Shown here: positions 1 through 11,288 of the stretch, piece after piece
How the letters are laid out: each line of letters starts with the position of its first letter
Position numbering within the stretch: the stretch's first letter is position 1
From: Thalassia testudinum
Lineage: Eukaryota > Streptophyta > Magnoliopsida > Alismatales > Hydrocharitaceae
Assembly: GCA_037157565.1 (NCBI GenBank)
Contig: JAZHRO010000062.1
Coordinates: 1,860,001-1,924,000, forward strand
Length of the DNA stretch: 64,000 nt
Reading direction: 5' to 3'
Program-made: the position numbers and the translations under genes
The notes under the pieces: model-generated
Database searches by the model: none
What the model was told of the DNA's origin: nothing
The model's input: only the letters and a program-made list of their open reading frames with translations

Positions 1-463
1 TACCACTTTGCGTGATTTGGGTCTCCCATGCATTCGTTTGTAGGTGGCACCACGAATGTCGGATTGGGTCGATTTCCATGCCATTGGGCTACGATCGTAG
101 ATCCAAATCCATCCATGTGGTTGGATTTGTCGTTTGAAGCTCCAAATTGCATCACCTAGTCCCTTGGCTATTGATCTTCCTTGGACTGCATAAGGTGCTA
201 TGGGATTCCATTCAAGATGATTTCAGAGGCATTGACTCCGATTATCATCCTGATCAGATCCGTATGGTCGAATCGTCAATTCTAGGGCTCAAAATAAATC
301 TCCTCTCCTGACCACCAAAGGACATGAATTAACCTATAATTTATACAAACTACTCTAAATGCAGAATGATACATGTTATGTAATATTTATAATATGGAAT
401 GCATTTCTAAGCTTAGGACATGCATAAATAGGCATTTTAACCTAAATGGATGTGTCTACATCA
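1..463 (-). mobile_element. I-family LTR, partial (right end only)
   Basis: This is the high-coordinate end of a gypsy-type LTR that enters from outside the window. It matches the last part of the complete I copy at 29132-30878: both carry a stretch around TTGGATTGG..GATCGATTT, a later GATCAGAT.CGTATGGT block, and an end in ..TACATCA. The orientation follows from the I copy. The TSD would begin at 464 (CTTGC), but its partner lies outside, so solo or paired status is unknown. No coding sequence is seen in it. Confidence 0.7.
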
Positions 464-528
464 CTTGCTCCTTCCTTCTATGACCAGGAGTGAGGCCTTT
501 TAGATAAGAAGCTCTCAAGTCGGGACTG

Positions 529-3285
529 TGTTCGGGCGAAATCATCATTGTTTTAGGAAATGCGTCATAGTATATGACAAAATCGCTCAAATCATTTAAA
601 TTTATAAAATCAGATTCAGAAAATAGAGTTCGAGGTCATTCACAGGGAGCAAATATGGAATTCACACATTAATCTTCATTTAAAATAGATGAGCACAATC
701 AATTGATTACAATAACAGATATTCAATGAATGAAACTGACCAAGTTGATATTTAATGTAATCCAATGTATTCTCAGAAGATGAAGAGACAAAAAGAATAG
801 AAAGACAAAATAATGGTGATTTGAATCACCAACTATTCATCTTAATTAAGCATATATCTCATACTCAAATTATTCAAATAATCAAATAGTATCTTTAATC
901 GATTTAATTAATGTTAACTTAGTACTTAAATAATTCAATAGTGCTCAGAATAATCCTCAATCAGACGTTGCCTTCACAGAACAGACGACTTATCCTTCAC
1001 ATAGTAGAGTGCCTCACAGAAGGCACACATAGGCACAAGGCCTTCAAGAGAGCCTTCTCTCTTCTTCTTCTCAAGCCTTTTAGGGACTAAGGCTTTCTTC
1101 TTCAGACCTTCTCCTTTTTAAGCCTTCAAGCACAGGCCCTTCTCTTCAGAGGCTAAGTGTCGAGACCCCTCTTCCTCAGCACAAGGGCATGGAAAAGGAT
1201 GGCACAACAAAACCCTCCCCCCTCTCTCTCAAAAGTCTCCTATCCTCTCTCTCAAACCTGAGTGTAATTGGATATACGGTCAGGTTATCGAATCCTGAAC
1301 AGGGACCAGGCCTGTAGGCGTGTGGATCACAGGCGAGGTGTGCATAAGCGGGTGAGTAGGGACCCGACCCCTGGTGTTCTTAGGCAGCCAGATAAGATCA
1401 TAAAATCAACTTATACCGCTTAAGTAGTTCTTCCACTTCTGAGGTGGGACTAAGTCCTACCCTCTTTTCCTCACGTGCAGTTGCAAGTGATGCTTCCTCT
1501 AATTGGAGTTGAATACATTCTGGCAGCTACAATTGGATGCCTGGGAGGCTTCCTGAAGCTAAACCGCAGCGCTTGGGCATGATAGCGACGAAGAACTTGG
1601 CCAGAGGACTGCAGCTGGAACTGGAGAAGATGGTGGCGGCGGCGGAGCGACGGTAAACACCTGAAACAAGAAATAAGGCCTTGCGGTCATGTCAAAATAG
1701 TTCAGGAGGGTCGCCAAGTGATGGTGAAGGTGATGGTGGTGGTTGCATGGCGTTTAGGTGAGTATCATGGTCAAGCAAACTTTGGGAAGGTGTTCGGAGG
1801 TGTGCGAGTTCGGTGAGGGTTTGGAGTGGATGAACTGTGAAATAGGAAGAGGGATTTTGTTTGCGGAGGTGTGGTAGAGCTTATGGAGGTGTTAGTGGGG
1901 TGTTTGGTGGTTTGTGGAGTCAGGGAGGCCTCGTCGGAGCTCGGTCGGAGTGGAGGAAGATAGTGAGGGAGCAGGTAAGTTGGCGGTTGAAATAGGGGAA
2001 GAAAGGGATAGGGAGATTTAGTAGAAGAAAAGGGAGAGGATAAGACCTAATTTACTGGATGAAAGGGTGAGGGAGGCACCAACTTTGATTGGCCGGAGTC
2101 GGAGAGGGTGAATCCTTCAGTGGAAGGGGCGGCGACTACGAGTGGATTTGGGAGCTCCTGCTGAGGCTGGCGAGGAGCGGAGGAAGGAGATGAAGATGCT
2201 CCTGCTGCCTATGGTATGTGGTAGTGGGCGAAGATGGAGGTTGGAGAGTTGCTGGAGCTACGGTGGAGGTGGCCAGAGAGGGAGAATTTGTGAAGAGATG
2301 TGGCCTGAACCGAGCTTAGGAGTTAGGCTTTGTAATGAGGAAGCTTTTATAGAACTTCTGAGAAGTTCTAAATAGGAAATGAGCCTAATTGGCTTCATTA
2401 GGAGTCAAGAAGAATCCAAGGAATTTGTGCGTTTGCACGACCTTCTTGGGCCAAATCAGGAGCCAAGATCTGTCCTAATAGATTTGTCATGGTGTGGCAT
2501 TCAATCCCACCAAATTTGGTGGGATTTGATGAAGATTTGAGTAGGTTTAGGCTTGGTCAAAGGCTACCTGGAGGTCGATTGACCTCCAATGGCGGCAAGG
2601 ACCTGCCTGCAAAGAAGGCAAAGAACTTAGGGATCAATCTACAAGGATTTCGAAAGCTGAGGGGTTAATTGAGAGAGTCTGACTGGACTAAAATGCAAAC
2701 TGGGTTAAGATGGACTCAGATTGGGCCTAAATTTTGCTAAAAACCTAATTTTGGCCCAAGGAATTTAGTGGTGAAGTTATATTTGAGTTTTTACCAAGTT
2801 TGACTGGGTAATTTGCGTAAAAACCCAAATTAGGGTAGAACTCTATTTGTGACTTTGTTTAATGTCAAAATAGGTTCCAAAGGTCAAATCAAGGATACCA
2901 AACCTCATGGAATATTTTTATAGGAATTTTAGAAGTTTTAGATGGGATTTATCTTGATTTAAACCTCAGTAATTCAAGAAGATCTAAAATTAGGGTTTTG
3001 GGTGCTGTATTAGTTCTCGAAATGCACAAAATCTCGCTTCTGTTTGCATGGACCCTCTTATTAGACTTTAGTGCTCATTTGACCTTAAATTAACTCCTAT
3101 AAAACCCTGTAGTTACTCTTCTTTCATGATGTAATGTTAAAACTACATAATTAACCCTGATTTAGTGCTCTACTCTTAAAATGGATATGCATGGAATTAT
3201 GACACTTAGGTGACTATGTAGGAGTATTTGTCAATTAATCCTGATTAATTAAAGCTAGTTTTGTCTCATGATGATGTTGTCATCA
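529..3285 (-). mobile_element. Solo LTR D0 (D family)
   Basis: The ends are TG..CA and the flanks are a perfect 5-bp duplication, GACTG at 524-528 and 3286-3290, so this is a solo LTR left by recombination. Read on the minus strand it starts TGATGACAACATCATCATGAG and shows the family landmarks in order. These are a proline/serine-coding-like CT-rich block, the snRNA-type promoter pair (1409-1450), a purine-rich tract, a GTCGTCTG dyad, and a GCTCCCTGTG..GACCTCG block near the end. Its length, about 2757 bp, agrees with D1-D6. It inserted into the copia ORF. The 77-codon ORF at 2142-2375 inside it is not a gene. Confidence 0.9.
1409..1450 (-). promoter_or_regulatory. USE-like element plus TATA-like box in D0
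   Basis: Minus strand 1450-1440 reads GTCCCACCTCA, 9 of 11 to the plant snRNA upstream sequence element RTCCCACATCG. After exactly 24 bases comes TATAAGT at 1415-1409. The same arrangement occurs at the homologous place in the other D copies. Confidence 0.55.
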
Positions 3286-3462
3286 GACTGCGTCAGTATT
3301 CAGGACGTTACTGATGGGATTTCATTGATGATGCATAGATAGTGGGAGATGGATTCAGTGATGATGCAGTGTAGGCATCAAGTATCTGAATACTTGAATG
3401 CTCAGGGACAATTTTTGGATAGACTTGGAGAGTATTTACAGCTTGCAGCAACGATACCATAG

Positions 3463-3719
3463 GCGTCCTCGTCCTTGCCGCTCTACTTGGATAGCTGCAT
3501 GTTTATCATATCTGTCTTATGAGATGTTTATATTTCCTACTCCAATTACTTCTTTATGGGGGAGAAATTAAAATTAGAGTTATCTACCTTGGTTACTTTT
3601 TGCTGTAACAAAAAGGGGGAGATATTATACATATCATTTGTCTCTAAATTCTTATGCAATTTTATAGCTATCTCTCTTTATACATAATTATAATTTTGTT
3701 GTCATAAAAAAGGGAGAGA
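3463..3719 (+). other. 3' non-coding region with repeated polypurine tracts
   Basis: This stretch between the ORF remnant and the copia LTR holds three similar purine runs: GGGGGAGA at about 3558-3565, AAAAAGGGGGAGA at 3610-3622, and AAAAAAGGGAGAGA at 3706-3719. The last directly abuts the LTR and would be the working plus-strand primer. Multiple near-identical polypurine tracts upstream of the 3' LTR are a known hallmark of Sireviruses (Ty1/copia), which is the main reason for the lineage call. Confidence 0.75.
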
Positions 3720-4709
3720 TGTTAGTACCTCAGTTTTGATGTACCAAAATTATGTTATTTGTCAAGACTAATCTTTCAGGACTTTGTCATTGACTCATGG
3801 AAAGGAATAAAGCTCTTTGAGGTATTCCGTTGAGTCTTTTCATTTATTTGAGTCGAGATTACATGTATGAAATCTCAAATGATTTTCTCGCTAAACGTAA
3901 TTTTCCTAAAATCAACTTCTTAGGTTAATTGATCGACTAATTAGTTAAATGATCGACCAAACAACTTTAATCGACCAATCAACTTACATAATCGATCAAA
4001 TATACTCAATTAGGAAGTTCATTCAAATACCTTTTAATCGATTAAATAGCTTAATTAATCAACCAATCAATGATCGATCAAATAACTAGTTTGACAGATC
4101 AAAAATCATTTTGATCGACCAAACTACCTTAATTGATCGGCTAAAAGGGTTCGAAAAACTTCCTTTCTAGGTTGATTTTCTAGTATAACTAGAGGACCTT
4201 GGTAGCCTTCTTCAAACACACAATCAGAAAGAAATATCTCTAGTAAAAGAGTTTTCGTGCTTTCATCTATGTAGTGCTTCTGCGCTTCTACTTCCATGCT
4301 TTCTAAAGCACTCTAATCAAAAGTCCTCCCCAAAAAACATCGGTTTGATTTTTCCTTTGAGGCTCCATAGGATTATATTATATTTCCTTTTATCTACTAC
4401 TTTGATTTGGGTCCCAAGTTGTTTTGGGAAGACTGATTATTGTTGTGCTTTTATTTAGGTTGTTAAGAGAAAGCAATTTGTAAGAGGTTGTACCACCCTC
4501 ATTTCAAGTGCTATGTTATTGACTTGACTAGCTTGACTAGTCGGTAAAATCCTAAGCTAGGAGGCTTAGGTAGTGATTTTTACACGAGTGGGTTTCCACT
4601 ATAAATTCAAGTGCACTCGTGTGAATTTTTGTTGCTTGTATTTATTTGCTTTGCAGTTAATTTTTTAAATTACCGACGATACTATTCACCCCTCCCCTCT
4701 AATATAACA
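3720..4709 (+). mobile_element. 3' LTR of a Sirevirus-type Ty1/copia element
   Basis: The LTR starts TGTTAGTACCTCAGTTTTGATG directly after a polypurine tract and ends CTAATATAACA, about 990 bp later. No primer-binding site follows the right end, so it is a 3' LTR. The following CTTTA (4710-4714) would be the TSD, whose partner is outside the window. The start, the PPT type and the CACCCCTC-rich stretch before the end fit Sirevirus LTRs. The middle holds a degenerate repeat (3925-4140). Confidence 0.75.
3925..4140. repeat. Degenerate ATCGACCAA repeat cluster in the copia LTR
   Basis: About a dozen variants of ATCGACCAA or ATCGATCAA, mixed with TTAATT spacers, lie in roughly 215 bp. Such short AT-rich repeats occur in the U3 part of several plant LTRs and could be enhancer-like. 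No function is shown here. Confidence 0.6.
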
Positions 4710-6770
4710 CTTTAGATCCGCAAGACTCTCATAGATGGCCTACTGGCACTCCAAATGTTTAACATTGTATGCCAGACGACTGGAGTCGCATATCATTGGA
4801 TGCAGCGGGCCTGTTCCAGTGATGGACATTTGAAACAAGTGTTAAACATCTGATCATACTGTCAAATGTCTATTTATGAAATATGATTTCTAAAATCTTG
4901 ATGTTTCGGACATTCAATAAGAGTTATTGGATGGCCAAACAGTATTGCAACCCTGATTCTAGGTGTCTGTGACTTGAAATCAAATTAGATTTGATTTAAC
5001 CATTAAGGAAAATCCTAATACAATTATTAGAGAATATTTGTTTATTTTTCCAAGGATTTTATGATTTTCTTTGTGATTTTGATTGGTGGCCTTTTCTTGT
5101 GGATATGATCCTCGTAGAGGTAGGTGTGTAGATTTTCAAAATCAAACAAACCGAAAAATTATTTTGAAAATTAATTTTAGAATTAATGGGATTAATTTAT
5201 GGATTAATTGATTCTAAAATAATAGGATGACAATTTTTTTCGCACAATCTCAAATTAGGATTACAATTAGTAAAATAACTAGTTGAGTTCACTTAATTAA
5301 TTAGTAATTAATCATAAAAGAAAATACAATCGCATCCCTCGACATTTAATGTTATAGGTATTTTCTATATGCCATATTTTTTCACAATTTTGATGGTTTG
5401 ATTATGGAATGAATGTGATGATGTGATCATTAGCATACAATGTGGAGCAATTGTGAGCAAGTTGCATTATTTTCACATAATCCCTATAATTTGGGAGTTT
5501 TTTACAAATAATGTAAGTTTTTATATGGAATGCTCTATGTGATTGTGATGCATGGAATGCGATCTCAAACACGAACCATAGGACATGATTAGAATGTGAT
5601 TCTAATTTAGACTTGGTTGATAATTAGTTGATTTAATAGGATTAAATTGAACTTTTTCTCAAATAAGATAGTAAAATTCCCAATAGGTCTGGTTCCCTTT
5701 TCAATTATGTTAATGTGGTCCTCGCTAAGGTGAGAGAACTATAACCATGAGGTTGTGTCAATGAGTTCACTCCCCTTCAGGATGGCATTGGCACACATGC
5801 ACATCGAGTGAGTATGCTCATTTCCTCAAAAGGATGGGTCCTATATGTGTGTATCTTGGGTGTAGTTCCTAATCCTTCAGTTAGGTGCATTCAAGGGTTC
5901 GGTGAGGTACTTGGTGTACTTGGTGGATTTGCTGCGTTCGTCTTCCTAGTGGCCTCAAGGTGAAGGAATCCAGCATTTTAGATTTTAGGATTTTAGGAAT
6001 AGCTTTATGATTTTATTTTTATTTTAGAATTGATGTACTAGGCTTAGTGTGAGTGAGAGATTATTTTGGTTTTGTACATGACTTTTATTATTTTTCTTCC
6101 TTCTCTTAGTTAGCAGTAGATTAGTAATTAATTAGGTTAATTAAAAGGTTAGTTAGATTTGATTTTGTTTGTGCTTAAAAAACAAAGGAAAACTTACACA
6201 TAAAAGTTGCATTTTAACCCTAGAAGTTGCCTATTTAGGACAATCACGCTAGGGATTGCATAGCTGCCTTTAGTTTTTAATTTTCTATGATCTGCATAAA
6301 ATTTGTAGAGTGCTGGAGGCAGGTACATTTTCTAAACTCGCTCAAATACCTATTTATGCATTTTTATTCTTCGCATGCATAGAATTTAATAAATGAATTA
6401 AGTTGTAACTTTGTTTGTTAAAAATCAATAAAAAGTGAAAATTCAAAAATAAAATAAAAACTAAATAAAGATTAAAACCCTAAAAATTTCCTCACTTTTT
6501 GTTTAAAGAACTTGTTTGCCTCGTGTTTGTTTTTATTGCTGTGGTTTGCACACTTGTGTGTGAATGGCACAGACATGCATATAGGGTACTAGAGCCTTTC
6601 ATTTAGGTTATTTTAGGCATATCGTAGGTCAATAAGGAAAATAATGTAATTTGTTCTTTTGTTTTATCACCTTACTTAATCTAGATTAATCAATTTACCT
6701 TCTTAATTTATTTCGTTAGTTGTTTGTATTATGTTTTTATATTACGTTTTTCTTTTGTATGCTTGGTTGT
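4710..6770. other. Unassigned AT-rich stretch, possibly leader of element B
   Basis: I find no ORF, LTR end pair, primer-binding site or RNA gene here. The last 400 bases precede the gag start of B and may be its untranslated leader. The part from 4710 to about 4870 has several ATGTTTAACAT and GACATTTG-like words. If this is B leader, B's 5' LTR lies left of the window or was lost with the copia insertion. Confidence 0.4.
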
Positions 6771-7394
6771 AGATCTTTATTTCCTAATTCAGTAGAACCT
6801 TTAATTAAAGAACCACGTAGGACTAGTAATAAACAAACGGATAACCAAGAAATCCAAAACCAATTGTTGCGGCAAGTACAATAACAATTTTTGGAAATGC
6901 AACAAGAATAACAAGAATTATATTACAGGTTTCAACCTTTTAATCAACAAAGACCCTTAAGGGAATTTTATGATTCCTCAAGTCAAATCCCTAAATATTT
7001 TATTCATATTCTAGAAGTTGATGATGATTTTGAAATAAAACCCTCCACCATAGCCTTATTACCTCATTTTTATGGGTATAGCAATGAGAACCCTTTTCTA
7101 CACTTAGATGAATTAGAGACTATTAGTAAAACTATGAGAAGCAAAAATCTAAGTGAGGATGCCCTGATGATGAGATTGTTTCCATTCTCATTAAAAGATA
7201 AGGCTAAATTTTGGTATCAAAATATAGGAAAATTGATAAGCACTCGAGCCAAACTTCGATCTGAATTCCTTAAGAAGTATTTTCCTATAAGTAAAACCAA
7301 TGCTATGAGGAGAGCCATTACTAGTTTCACTCAGCAACCTAGTGAACACCTCCAGAAAGCTTGGGAGGACTTAAGGAGCTTCTTAGGAAGTGCA
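6771..7394 (+). pseudogene. gag: B gag, fragment 1 (N-terminal half)
   Basis: This is a capsid-type structural protein. The frame is recognisable from about 6771. Q-rich residues near 6860-6930 are broken by TAA codons that look like decayed CAA. Then come RPLREFYDSS, a DDFEIKPSTIALLPHF block, NPFLHLDELE, and the best open part, 7134-7394, with MRLFPFSLKDKAKFWYQ and FLKKYFPISKTNAMRR. It parallels the gag of A residue for residue. A single-base change near 7361 shifts the frame before KELLRKC. The fragment ends at the target site of C (GTGCA, 7390-7394). Confidence 0.85.
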
Positions 7395-8491
7395 TGTTTG
7401 TCACTGCTAGATGTGTTAGAAAGATACAATCTTATCATTGTAGTGTGAATCATGATGGAACAAATAAATTTATAAGAGCCGAGAGTACCGGGTTGTTCAC
7501 AGGGAGGCAATCTCGATTTATACGGAAGTGTTTCAGAAAACTCGCTCTAAACTGATATTTATATATGCATATATGTATATATGAACATTGCTATGCTAAA
7601 TAGAGAGAGAGAAGGTAGATAGATGACGATGTCACTTGTGGGATGCTTGTTCGAAGCACGATAGCATTTCAGATCCAGAGCGTCGGGATGAATTGCAGAG
7701 AGGAGTTGTAGAGGAAGAGAGAGGCTGGAAGAGAGATGGTGGGAGTCTATGGAAGATGCATTCATCAGGGGGCCCTGGACCTTCTTTTATAGCTTTGATG
7801 AGGGGCAAAGTGGGCATTTTAGCCCTCCAACTCATGTAACAACCCTTGGGCGATCGGATCCGTCGATCGGAAGATCCACGAACCAAATCGTGCCTCAAAT
7901 CACCTTCCTTGCACCTTAAACACTCAGTTTAACCTGGTGGTGATATTTGGCGGCCTCTGGAGTGTTTGATCGTGATCGCTCGGTTGTGTGTGCTCCTCGT
8001 CAACGCCTAACGCCCGCTCGGTCTTCTCTCTCCAGTGCACGCCCTTGCGAATTTCGATCGTAAACTCACCCGCACCGCCTTTTGAAGAGCACGTGCGTTG
8101 AGTGCACGTCTGTTAGCAAGTGCAGCCACGGGAGCCTCCAGTCATGACACGCGTTCTCATCCTCACGCTTCGATCAAGATTTGACAGCCTAATCGCACGC
8201 TCTTCCATTGCCTTTCCTAATTTGCGTTGAGCGCCACTCGAACCTACAACGACTACTTGCGGGCGAAGATGCTAACCGCTGCATTGTGTCATCTTTTATG
8301 TTGCGGGTAGGAATTAGGCAACTTCGCTCTCGGCCGTTGGATGGAGATCCAACTGTTGAGATTAACCTTCCATTTCATGGGGGCGCGGTTGAGTGGGCGA
8401 TGTGGATGCATCGTGGCCGTTGGATGATGATCCAACGGTCCACAGCACCTGATGAAGTGTCTTCAGAGAGTGTGGCGTGGCGAGGGTAGCT

Positions 8492-8517
8492 ATGATGGTG
8501 CCACGTGGCACCATCAT
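8492..8517. repeat. 26-bp perfect palindrome with CACGTG core in C
   Basis: The arms are ATGATGGTGCCAC and its exact complement, centred on the G-box CCACGTGG. It could be a bZIP/bHLH-type site or a cruciform. Diverged but still palindromic versions lie at the same place in E (54809-54828) and I (30405-30428). Confidence 0.8.
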
Positions 8518-8595
8518 GGCCGTCCATCTTCTCTCCTTTATATTCAATGTTATAGAGCTTCTATCGGGTTGATTTTTGTGTCATTGGACTGCAAT

Positions 8596-9946
8596 TGACG
8601 TGCTTTCGTGCGTGTGTGTTAAGAAGTGTCGTTATAGTTTGCACTTGCAACATCGGTTTTAAAGTAAAGAAACGGATGTGAGTCCGAGTGTCGGTCTCAG
8701 GGAGGCGTGAAAATCGGATTTTTCTTGTCACTTATTGTCACGAAAATCGTGGAGTTTTGCTTGCGAAAAGGTGCGGGTGAAAAGTGAGAGCGAGAGAGAG
8801 AGAGATTAGGGTTAGAATCATTTCTTTCTTTAACATGCAACTTGGATAGGAAATAAAGTAGACAACTGAATGGAAAACAACTTCATTAATCATGCAGCTT
8901 TAATTCATAAATTACAACATTAGATACATGCTTAAACATAAATAAAGTAAAGCTTAAAAGCGAGGAAGAAAGAGAGAGAGAGGGAGGGCGACGAGGCAGC
9001 CATGGTGGTGGAGAAGGCTTCGTCGGTGGCTCGTCGTCTCCGGTGATTACAAGAGGGCCTAAAGCTAGCTAAGAGAGGGGTAGAGTAGTTGCAAGGGAAG
9101 TGAGTGCCTTGAATGGGTGGTTGGAAGGGGTTTAAATAGGGAGAAGGGCTTTCCAAAAGAAGCGGTTTTAGCGATGTCCGGGATGTCGCTAAATCCCTTC
9201 CAAAAATGTTGGTGAAGCCCCCAGCCTGTCGGTTGCTCACCCGCGCCGTTCTTCCTCATGCTCGATCCGTGGGCGCGGCATGAGAGTCGTCCGATCGAAG
9301 ATCGGACGGCTGAGATCTTCGCTCAGGCACGCTTGGATCGCGCCTTGAGCGCGCGTGCGCACAGGCGTCGTCATCCGGCGTGCGCGCATGCGCGGCCGAT
9401 CGCTGCATGAGGGCATGCCGCGTGGCGCTGTCTCGGTCGCCCGCTGCTGATCGGGCGGCCCAATTTTGCCCGAGTGCGACGTCTTCTTCTGATTTCCGCA
9501 TCGTGCGGCTTGAACCTGCGTCGCGTCGGCGCGGGCGTGCACGCTGTTCTCGGTCGTCCGATCAGAGATCGACGGCTGAGATTTGATCTCCGGCTGAAGG
9601 TGGAAGCGGCACGCGGTGAGCAGGTTCCATGTGGCGCATCGAGGGCCGTTGATCATCAGATAAACGATAAGAACTTCTTGGGCCCATTGTGAGAGCTCCG
9701 GATGGCGGATTTGGTCGATTTTGAGTTCGTTGGACTCCATTCGTTGTTCTGAATCCATCCGTGCGGTCCGATTGCTCATCTGAGGCATGCTTTGACAAGT
9801 GCTTATACAAATGGCCATTAATATTATTTTATAAGCAATCTTGATATATGATGTATGCAATGCTCCCATTCTACTTATATTGTGCCTTTTATTCTTAAGA
9901 TGGGTCCTATTTAACAGAATTATCACCCCCATATGCAGTGTTATCA
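8596..9946 (-). mobile_element. 3' LTR of A
   Basis: It begins TGACGTGCTTTCGTGCG and ends GTGTTATCA. It matches the other LTR (20787-22234) nearly base for base over the first 600 bases and again at the end. The LTR is GC-rich around 9250-9560, with many CpG and GCGC words, unlike its AT-rich surroundings. The 236-codon minus ORF at 9237-9947 crosses the GC-rich part and is interrupted in the sister LTR, so it is not a gene. Confidence 0.93.
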
Positions 9947-9983
9947 TACCCCCATGCTTACTCCTTGCTAGTCCCTAGCAAGG
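9947..9983 (-). other. Polypurine tract and pre-PPT hairpin of A
   Basis: On the minus strand, GCATGGGGGTA abuts the 3' LTR and is the plus-strand primer. Just upstream lies a perfect 9-bp stem, CCTTGCTAG and its complement (9963-9983), with a 3-base loop. The same hairpin stands before the PPT of F and LTR H, and a decayed form in E. Confidence 0.8.
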
Positions 9984-11288
9984 TTTATTCTAGCCTTTAT
10001 TTTTTGTTAGAATTTACGAAGTAATTACTTAGACACTTTGTCACTTGTCAATAGGAGAAAATATGCTAAAATCTTAATCTACAAAGACTAAGCAGCGTCC
10101 GGGTGTCTGCCAAAATACGAATCGCCTGAATCTTGCTTTAATGCATGTAAATATACATATGTATATGTATATATATTTTTTAGAATTTTTTTGAATTTAG
10201 AGTGGGTTGGTAACTTTTTACGGCTACCCAACCCACCCAAAACTCTGTCAAAACCCTGAGTGCTAAGCATCTTTGTGTGAAGATTGTGATAGACTCACTC
10301 AACGGTAATTCAGACAGACTTCGGGTTTCTATGCCCCTAGGTGACCGGAAGAGGAAGTATTTTACCTGAAGGTGTATTTGTTCGATTGGTAACTCTCCCT
10401 ACATTTGTTTTAATTGGGGTTGACACAAGGATTTTTCCAGTGTATATCTCCCTAGCTTGTACTACTTCCCCACTTCTTTCTTAAGTGTTTTGGTTCTTTT
10501 TATGTAATTACTGAGCTGGGCTCTGGACAATCGACCAATGGGCTATTACCCACAATCACTTGCCAGCCATACTCGTGCGGTGAAGTGTGGTTTATTTTAT
10601 TTCTTTTCTTCTCCTTTTTTTTTTTGTAGGTGGCTTCCCTGATCTCAAATGTACCTAGAGGCAATGAAGAAGAACTGGTCCCGTGCCTGGGTTCTGAATA
10701 ACCTACCAATGGATTGTTACCCACGACAACTTGCCAGCCATATCACCCTAAAGAGTTCATTAGCTACCCAATTTCTGTCAAAATCTCCGAGGAGTGAGTC
10801 TGTGCAAGAATGTGTGCAGATGCTTAGACTCAAAGTTCTTCTGAGTTATAGAGTGAGTTGATAAGTCGTATACTTATCACCTTATTTAGTAGGTGGATTA
10901 TAGTAGCTTAAGGTTGCAAGGATTCGAAGCTAAATCCATATTTTAACAGACACCAGGGTTGATTAAGCCTGAAGGCCTGAAAAGTCTAAGTGTTCAAGTT
11001 CTTTTTGTATAATTTTCCACTATTGATAAGTTTCTAATGCCTACGTTTCTTCCTAAATTTAATTTTTTTTAAAATTTTATTTAGATTGATTAAATGAGTT
11101 CAGGATCGTGCAATTTACCACCCCCGATGCTTAAGTTGGACAATGTCCTCATTGGCAAATACATTGATGCAACAAGGGTTCAAAAAGATAGTACTTGAGT
11201 GACATGAAATACCGGATCAGTCTGAATCCTCTGGGTTGCCTCCCAGGAAGTGCTGAGTTTAACGCCTCCAGCTGGGCGGTGCTTCGTG
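9984..11288 (-). other. 3' untranslated region of A
   Basis: No ORF follows integrase. On the minus strand the region starts with a conserved module (about 11275-11226, including GGGAGGCAACCCAGAGG) and a second one near 11147-11112 (GGACATTGTCCAACTTAAGC then GGGGGTGG). Both recur in B, E and F. At 10516-10569 and 10692-10746 lie two imperfect copies of a roughly 50-bp unit (ACCAATGG..TTACCCAC..ACTTGCCAGCCATA), each followed by pyrimidine or purine runs. Otherwise the stretch is AT-rich and non-coding. Confidence 0.75.

Larger units (their letters stand above)
464..3470 (+). pseudogene. ORF remnant before a Sirevirus-type copia 3' end (split by D0)
   Basis: One reading frame runs 464-528, jumps solo LTR D0 and one TSD copy, and continues 3291-3462. 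Readable pieces include LLDKKLSSRDCVSIQDV and QFLDRLGEYLQLAA, with stops TGA, TAG and TAG that a single C-to-T or G-to-A change could explain. The frame is joined correctly once D0 is removed, which confirms it. It lies just upstream of repeated polypurine tracts and a copia LTR, where Sireviruses can carry an extra, envelope-like or unknown ORF. I do not recognise the protein, which looks helical and hydrophilic. It is inactive: it is truncated at the left by the I-family LTR, interrupted by D0, and contains stops. Confidence 0.5.

Noticed and set aside
9237..9947. 236-codon minus-strand ORF in the 3' LTR of A
   Set aside because: It lies wholly in an LTR. The sister LTR has only short, differently framed pieces in the same place, and no protein motif is visible.
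9947..11288. An envelope-like third ORF in A, as in some Athila elements
   Set aside because: No frame of useful length exists downstream of integrase in A. Only untranslated modules and repeats are seen.
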